A stretch of 64,000 bases of DNA from Chloroflexota bacterium (GTDB taxonomy: Bacteria > Chloroflexota > Anaerolineae > Aggregatilineales > Phototrophicaceae), in assembly GCA_014338005.1 (NCBI GenBank), contig QUBZ01000002.1, positions 43,354 to 107,353 of the forward strand, in the 5' to 3' direction. The notes below the pieces were generated by a model. It saw nothing but the letters and a program-made list of their open reading frames with translations, ran no database searches and was not told where the DNA came from. Below, piece after piece: positions 59,992 to 64,000 of this stretch. Numbering within the stretch: the stretch's first letter is position 1; every line of letters starts with the position of its first letter. The position numbers and the translations under genes are program-made.

Positions 59992-61224
59992 ATGGCCGTC
60001 CGAACCCTGACACCGACCACCGCCCGCCGCCTGGCGATTGCGCGCCAGCACCTTGCCGGCCCGCGTCCCGCCCCGGCGCGGATGCTGGACGTGATCCGCG
60101 ACCTGGGATGCCTTCAGCTTGACCCGACCAGCGCCGTCGCCCGCAGCCACCTGCTGGTGCTGTGGAGCCGTTTTGGAAACTACGACCGGGCGCTGCTGGA
60201 CAAACTGCTGTGGCAGGATCGCACCCTGTTTGAATACTGGGCGCACGCCGCCTCCATCGTCCTCACCGAAGATTTCCCCATCCATGCCGACATGATGCAC
60301 CACTATCGCCAGGGCGAGTTGGCCTGGAGCGCCCGCGTAGGCGAATGGATCAAACAGAACGCCGAACTCCGCAGCCACATCCTCGAACAACTGGCCTGCT
60401 GCGGCCCGCTGTCATCCAAAGACTTCGAGGATAAATCCATCGCGCCCTGGCATTCGATGGGCTGGACGAGCGGGCGCAACATCAGCCGGATGCTTGACTC
60501 CCTTTGGGTAGAGGGCAAAATCCTGGTCAAAGAGCGCCGGGGCAATACCCGCTACTGGGACCTGGCCGAACGCTGCCTGCCGGACTGGACGCCGCGCGAA
60601 ACGCTGCCCCGGCGCGAAGTCGTGCGCCGCGCGGCACAGCGGGCAATCCGCGCCCTTGGCCTGGCCCGCGCCGCGCACATCAAACAGCACTTCACGCGCA
60701 ACCGGTATCCCGAACTTCAGAGCGTCCTGGACGAACTGGAAACCGAAGGCCGCATCCAGCGGGTGAAAGTGGCCGACGGCGGCAAAAGCTGGCCGGGCGT
60801 CTGGTACATCCATGTCGAAGATTTGCCACATCTCGACCGCCTGGAAGCCGGGGACTGGCAGCCGCGCACCACCCTGCTGTCGCCGTTCGACAACCTGATC
60901 GCCGACCGCGCCCGCACCCGGCTGATGTTCGATTTTGAATACACCATCGAAATCTACGTGCCAAAGGACAAACGCAAATTCGGCTATTTTGTGCTGCCCA
61001 TCCTGGCCGGCGACCGCCTGATCGGGCGTATTGACCCGCTGATGGATCGAAAAACCGGCGTGCTGAACATCCAGGCGGTTTATGCCGAACCGGACGCGCC
61101 GGGGGATACCGAAACCGCCCGTGCCATCGCCCACGCCGTTGACGATCTGGCCGCCTTCCTGGGCGCACAGTCCATCGCCTACACCGACCGCGTGCCGGAC
61201 GCCTGGAAACCGGCGCTGCTGTAG
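59992..61224 (+). CDS. YcaQ/AlkX-family winged-helix DNA glycosylase (HTH_42)
   Basis: A 410-residue protein. The catalytic Q-phi-D motif is GCLQLDPTSAVARSHLLVLW (Gln42, Asp44). Winged-helix blocks SSKDFEDKS and RAAHIKQHFTRNRYPELQ follow, and the C-terminal LLSPFDNLIADRARTRLMFDF is typical. E. coli YcaQ unhooks interstrand crosslinks and removes N-alkylated bases. Sharing the SOS-box promoter with the radical SAM gene makes this a damage-inducible repair pair. Confidence 0.9.
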   Translation: MAVRTLTPTTARRLAIARQHLAGPRPAPARMLDVIRDLGCLQLDPTSAVARSHLLVLWSRFGNYDRALLDKLLWQDRTLFEYWAHAASIVLTEDFPIHADMMHHYRQGELAWSARVGEWIKQNAELRSHILEQLACCGPLSSKDFEDKSIAPWHSMGWTSGRNISRMLDSLWVEGKILVKERRGNTRYWDLAERCLPDWTPRETLPRREVVRRAAQRAIRALGLARAAHIKQHFTRNRYPELQSVLDELETEGRIQRVKVADGGKSWPGVWYIHVEDLPHLDRLEAGDWQPRTTLLSPFDNLIADRARTRLMFDFEYTIEIYVPKDKRKFGYFVLPILAGDRLIGRIDPLMDRKTGVLNIQAVYAEPDAPGDTETARAIAHAVDDLAAFLGAQSIAYTDRVPDAWKPALL

Positions 61225-61260
61225 CGGCAGACGCCTGATGCCCATACACTGCCTCACAGC

Positions 61261-62814
61261 CTAAAAATCTTCCGGCGCGATCACCACGATCTGCGGCTGG
61301 CGCAGGTAGCGGTCGCGGGTGGCCTGGGTAGCCGCCAGCTGCTCCGGCGTCAGCAGCGCCCAGAACCGCTCCGGCGTCATCACCCGCCCCGACCCAACCT
61401 CGACATACCGGCGCAGCCAGTCAAAAAAGGCGTCTGTCCCCAGGTCGGCACGCAGGTCGTGGAGCATTCGCGTCCCGCGTAAATACACGGCGTTGATGTA
61501 CGCCCGTCGGGATGGGAACTCGTAAACGGTGCTGTCTACGAAACCCTCCGGGGACAGCCGGTTCACTCGGAAATCCCACCACCAGTCCTTGAGGGCGGGA
61601 TAAAACTCCTCGATAAAGATGTATTCGCAGTAAGTTGCCAGCGCCTCGTCCAGCCAGGGGTCAAGCGCCTGGTCGTTGGCGACCTTGTTATACCACCACT
61701 GGTGCGAAATCTCGTGGGCCGTGATAATCATCAGATATGAGGTCGGGCCGTTAAATCGCAGGAAATACTCGCCCCCCACAAATACAATTCCGCTGAACTC
61801 CATACCATCGGGGAAATCGCCCTGCACCACAACCAGCCGCTCGTAAGGGTACGCGCCGAACAAGTCGGCGTACATCTCCAGGCTTTTGACGGCGGTATCC
61901 AGCGCGAAGGCCGCGCTGTCCAGCACGCCCATTTGCGTCTGAATGCGCGCGTCCTCAAAAGCATAAAGCTCGACTTTGACGCCGCCGGCCGTGCGCTGGC
62001 CGGAAACCTGGAACGCATCGCTCAGGCTAAGGCTGAACTCGCGGGCGCGCTCCAGTGTCAGCCGCCAATGTCCGGGTTGATTGTCCTGCATCACGCCCGG
62101 CGCGGCCACCCGCAGCCCTTCCGGCGCGTTTTTAACCGCCAGCGTCACATCCCAATCGGCTTCATCCAGCACATCCTGTTCGCCGATGGAATTATCTTCC
62201 CGTGTGATCCACTCGCCCCCGGCGCGGGTCGCCACTGTCGCCAGCCAGTGTCCCAGGTTCATCTGGCGCGGGCTGTAACCCAGGTAGCCCCGGTAAGCGT
62301 TTCGACCAGCCGGATCAATCGGCATCAGCCGCAGCCCGAAGTTGAGTTCAATCGTCAGGCTGCAGCCCGGTTTCAGCGGCGGCTTCAGTTCGATGCTCAG
62401 CCGCTGCCCGTTGAGCTGCGCCGCTGCTTCTGCGCCATTCACTCGCAGCCCATCCAGCGTAAAAATCCCCGGCGCGGCATTCGATTTGACATTTAACACC
62501 ATCTGCGACAGCCCAACCCCGGCGCGGTTGGGATAATCCACCGTCTGCCGAACCGCAACCAGCCGGTTCAGATAATCTATTTCGGCGCTGACGGTGTGCC
62601 GGGTTCGGCTCTGGGCTTCTGGGCAGGTGGATGGCGGCGGAGATGCCGTTGGGGGCGGCGTGGCGACCGGGTGGAAAACGCGGTCGAGTGTGGGAACCGG
62701 CGTCGTCTGGGGCAAAACGAAGGCTGTCGTTGTCGGCAGCGGGCGCTCCTCGGCGTGGGTAAAACCGCAGGCGGCCAGCAAAAAGAGGGTCATCAAGGAA
62801 ACAGCGCGTCGCAT
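61261..62814 (-). CDS. M1-like (gluzincin) metallopeptidase lipoprotein
   Basis: A 517-residue protein. Signal with lipobox LLAACGF (Cys lipidation expected). N-terminal beta domain (AEIDYLNRLVAVRQTVDYPN). The catalytic region has GMEFSGIVFVGG (in place of GAMEN), zinc site HEISHQWWYN and the third ligand Glu in DEALATYCEYIF. M1 peptidases are aminopeptidases; lipoprotein relatives act outside the cell on peptides. Convergent with the YcaQ gene. Confidence 0.87.
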   Translation of the reverse strand: MRRAVSLMTLFLLAACGFTHAEERPLPTTTAFVLPQTTPVPTLDRVFHPVATPPPTASPPPSTCPEAQSRTRHTVSAEIDYLNRLVAVRQTVDYPNRAGVGLSQMVLNVKSNAAPGIFTLDGLRVNGAEAAAQLNGQRLSIELKPPLKPGCSLTIELNFGLRLMPIDPAGRNAYRGYLGYSPRQMNLGHWLATVATRAGGEWITREDNSIGEQDVLDEADWDVTLAVKNAPEGLRVAAPGVMQDNQPGHWRLTLERAREFSLSLSDAFQVSGQRTAGGVKVELYAFEDARIQTQMGVLDSAAFALDTAVKSLEMYADLFGAYPYERLVVVQGDFPDGMEFSGIVFVGGEYFLRFNGPTSYLMIITAHEISHQWWYNKVANDQALDPWLDEALATYCEYIFIEEFYPALKDWWWDFRVNRLSPEGFVDSTVYEFPSRRAYINAVYLRGTRMLHDLRADLGTDAFFDWLRRYVEVGSGRVMTPERFWALLTPEQLAATQATRDRYLRQPQIVVIAPEDF

Positions 62815-62939
62815 ACCAGCATCTTACCCCAGCGGCTTTAACTTGCCAACCGACGCTTCTTCTACGTTTCGGCGTAGCTTATGGCCGGTTTCCGTGTTAT
62901 CTTTTTTGGTCTGTGCCAACACGACCAGGAGGAGCAACT

Positions 62940-63854
62940 TTGAACGCATCACCCATCTGGGCGCAGCTTCGCGGCCTCGTCCGGCTGACCCGCTGGAAAG
63001 AATACGTACCGTTTGTCATTCCGTTGACGATTCTCGGCGGTCTGCTGGCGACTCGCCCCAATAATATTCTGCTGGACTGGCGTCTGCTGGCGGTAACGGC
63101 TGCTAACGTTCTGGCCGTCGCTTATGCGTTTATGATTAACGACATCGAAGACGCCCCCGACGATGCGCGCGACCCGGCCCGCGCGGCACGCAATCCGATC
63201 TCGACCGGCGAAATCGGGACGCGCATCGGTTATGCGGCCTGCCGCATCGTCGCCGCGCTCACCCTCATCCTGTACGCCCTGGGCGGCGTGTGGGCGCTGC
63301 TGATCGGCATCGCCACGCTGCTGCTGTCGCACCTGTATTCCTGGCGTCCCGTCCGGCTGAAGGCCTGGCCGGTGACAGATGTCGTCTCGCATTCCCTGAT
63401 GTTGAGCGGCCTGCTGCTGCTGGCAGGGTATTTCACCTACCATACACAGCCCGGCATCGTCTGGTTCGTGGCCGCCAGCGTGACGCTGATTTCCGTCTAC
63501 GGCCAGCTTTACAACCAACTTCGGGATTTTGAGATGGACAAAGCCGCCGGGCTGTTTAATACCGCCATTGTCCTGGGCCAGAACAATACCCGGCGCGTGA
63601 TGTACCTTTCGATTGGATTGGCCGGCGTCTGCCTGCTGGCGGCCATTATCCAGGGGGTTTTTCCGCTCTGGCTGGGGCTGGTGCTGCTGGCGAGCATCCC
63701 GGTCAGCATGTTGTTCCGCCCGCAGACCGACATGCGCGGCGGCGAAGCGGTCGAAATCAGCGGCGGGCTTCAGATTCAAGGACTGCTGATCGCCAACCTC
63801 ACCGTCGCTGTGTGGTTAATTTTTGCGCTTGTCACCCAGACCTTTTTCCTGTAG
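62940..63854 (+). CDS. UbiA-family prenyltransferase
   Basis: A 304-residue protein from TTG 62940, with AGGAGG 7 nt upstream. About eight or nine membrane helices; the first Asp-rich motif is INDIEDAPDDARD and the second YNQLRDFEMDKAAG. These bind Mg2+-prenyl diphosphate. Family members prenylate quinone heads, hemes, chlorophyll-type or decaprenylphosphoryl substrates. The acceptor is not evident and no quinone genes are near. Confidence 0.85.
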   Translation: MNASPIWAQLRGLVRLTRWKEYVPFVIPLTILGGLLATRPNNILLDWRLLAVTAANVLAVAYAFMINDIEDAPDDARDPARAARNPISTGEIGTRIGYAACRIVAALTLILYALGGVWALLIGIATLLLSHLYSWRPVRLKAWPVTDVVSHSLMLSGLLLLAGYFTYHTQPGIVWFVAASVTLISVYGQLYNQLRDFEMDKAAGLFNTAIVLGQNNTRRVMYLSIGLAGVCLLAAIIQGVFPLWLGLVLLASIPVSMLFRPQTDMRGGEAVEISGGLQIQGLLIANLTVAVWLIFALVTQTFFL

Positions 63855-64000
63855 GGAACAGGCAGCCATGATCGAGCCGACAGGTCGGGGGCTATCCCCG
63901 ACTCTGGAGTTTGGCAGATTAAAGGAAGTCGTTGTGAGAAAACAGCGACTTTTTTGTTGCGGGGATAAGGAAAAGGAGGCAGAAGGTAGTTCAGGAACGA
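63855..64000. other. Window end, no gene recognised
   Basis: About 146 bp after the UbiA-like gene. No convincing ORF, RNA or promoter is visible. Any gene would continue beyond the window. Confidence 0.5.

Overview
This is a high-GC bacterial chromosome segment with no phage, rRNA or tRNA genes that I could recognise. The gene families suggest Chloroflexota, probably Anaerolineae-like: a Mur ligase whose N-terminus is a membrane domain, a Cys-less MurA paralogue, separate TIGR03936/DUF2344 and TIGR03960 radical SAM proteins, very large secreted modular proteins with Pro/Thr/Glu linkers, a type IVb pilin fusion, and a Roadblock/LC7 protein. The phylum call is inference. There is no marker gene here that settles it.

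Layout. 1-4.4 kb: end of an FtsK/SpoIIIE translocase, a nucleotidyltransferase, an SRAP (HMCES/YedK) protein, two small membrane proteins and DUF2344. 4.4-16.8 kb: a 148-bp MITE-like element and one 4014-residue exported subtilase / beta-helix / 15-module protein, ended by a strong terminator. 16.8-22.5 kb: pseudouridine catabolism (psuG plus a PfkB kinase with an altered catalytic motif), a tiny C2H2 zinc-finger protein, a Roadblock protein, an exported propeller-like protein and TIGR03960. 22.5-28.8 kb: a GH4 glycosidase; glmS with what reads as a glmS ribozyme in its leader; PlsC and RluB (overlapping); a beta-hydroxyacid dehydrogenase. 28.9-33.8 kb: a membrane GT2, a divergent OmpR-type regulator and a modular lipoprotein. 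33.8-41 kb: a toxin-antitoxin pair (toxin frameshifted at a slippery heptamer) between a 108-bp duplicated ddl 3' end and ddl itself, then a nucleoside hydrolase, a MurF-like ligase, a hydrolase and a MurA-like protein. 41-43.9 kb: a promoter, 27-codon leader ORF and terminator ahead of an aminotransferase; fabD and rpmF. 44-47.3 kb: a pilin-malectin-cadherin-LamG fusion and its membrane partner. 47.6-54.4 kb: flippase, GT4 and a 1259-residue membrane/TPR protein, i.e. surface glycan export. 54.4-58.7 kb: ComM/YifB, DUF190-CBS, CrcB and a PfkB kinase. 58.8-64 kb: a promoter containing a GAAC-N4-GTTC SOS box driving a DNA-repair radical SAM gene and a YcaQ-type glycosylase, then an M1-like lipoprotein peptidase and a UbiA-family prenyltransferase.

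Shared themes are envelope building (glmS, ddl, MurF-like, MurA-like, FabD, PlsC, flippase, glycosyltransferases), surface display (giant subtilase, pilin fusion, lipoproteins) and DNA-damage response (SRAP, SOS-box radical SAM, YcaQ, FtsK). The most notable regulatory items are the glmS ribozyme with a two-hairpin insertion, the SOS-box promoter that appears to give a leaderless mRNA, the leader ORF/terminator before the aminotransferase, and the slippery site in the toxin gene.
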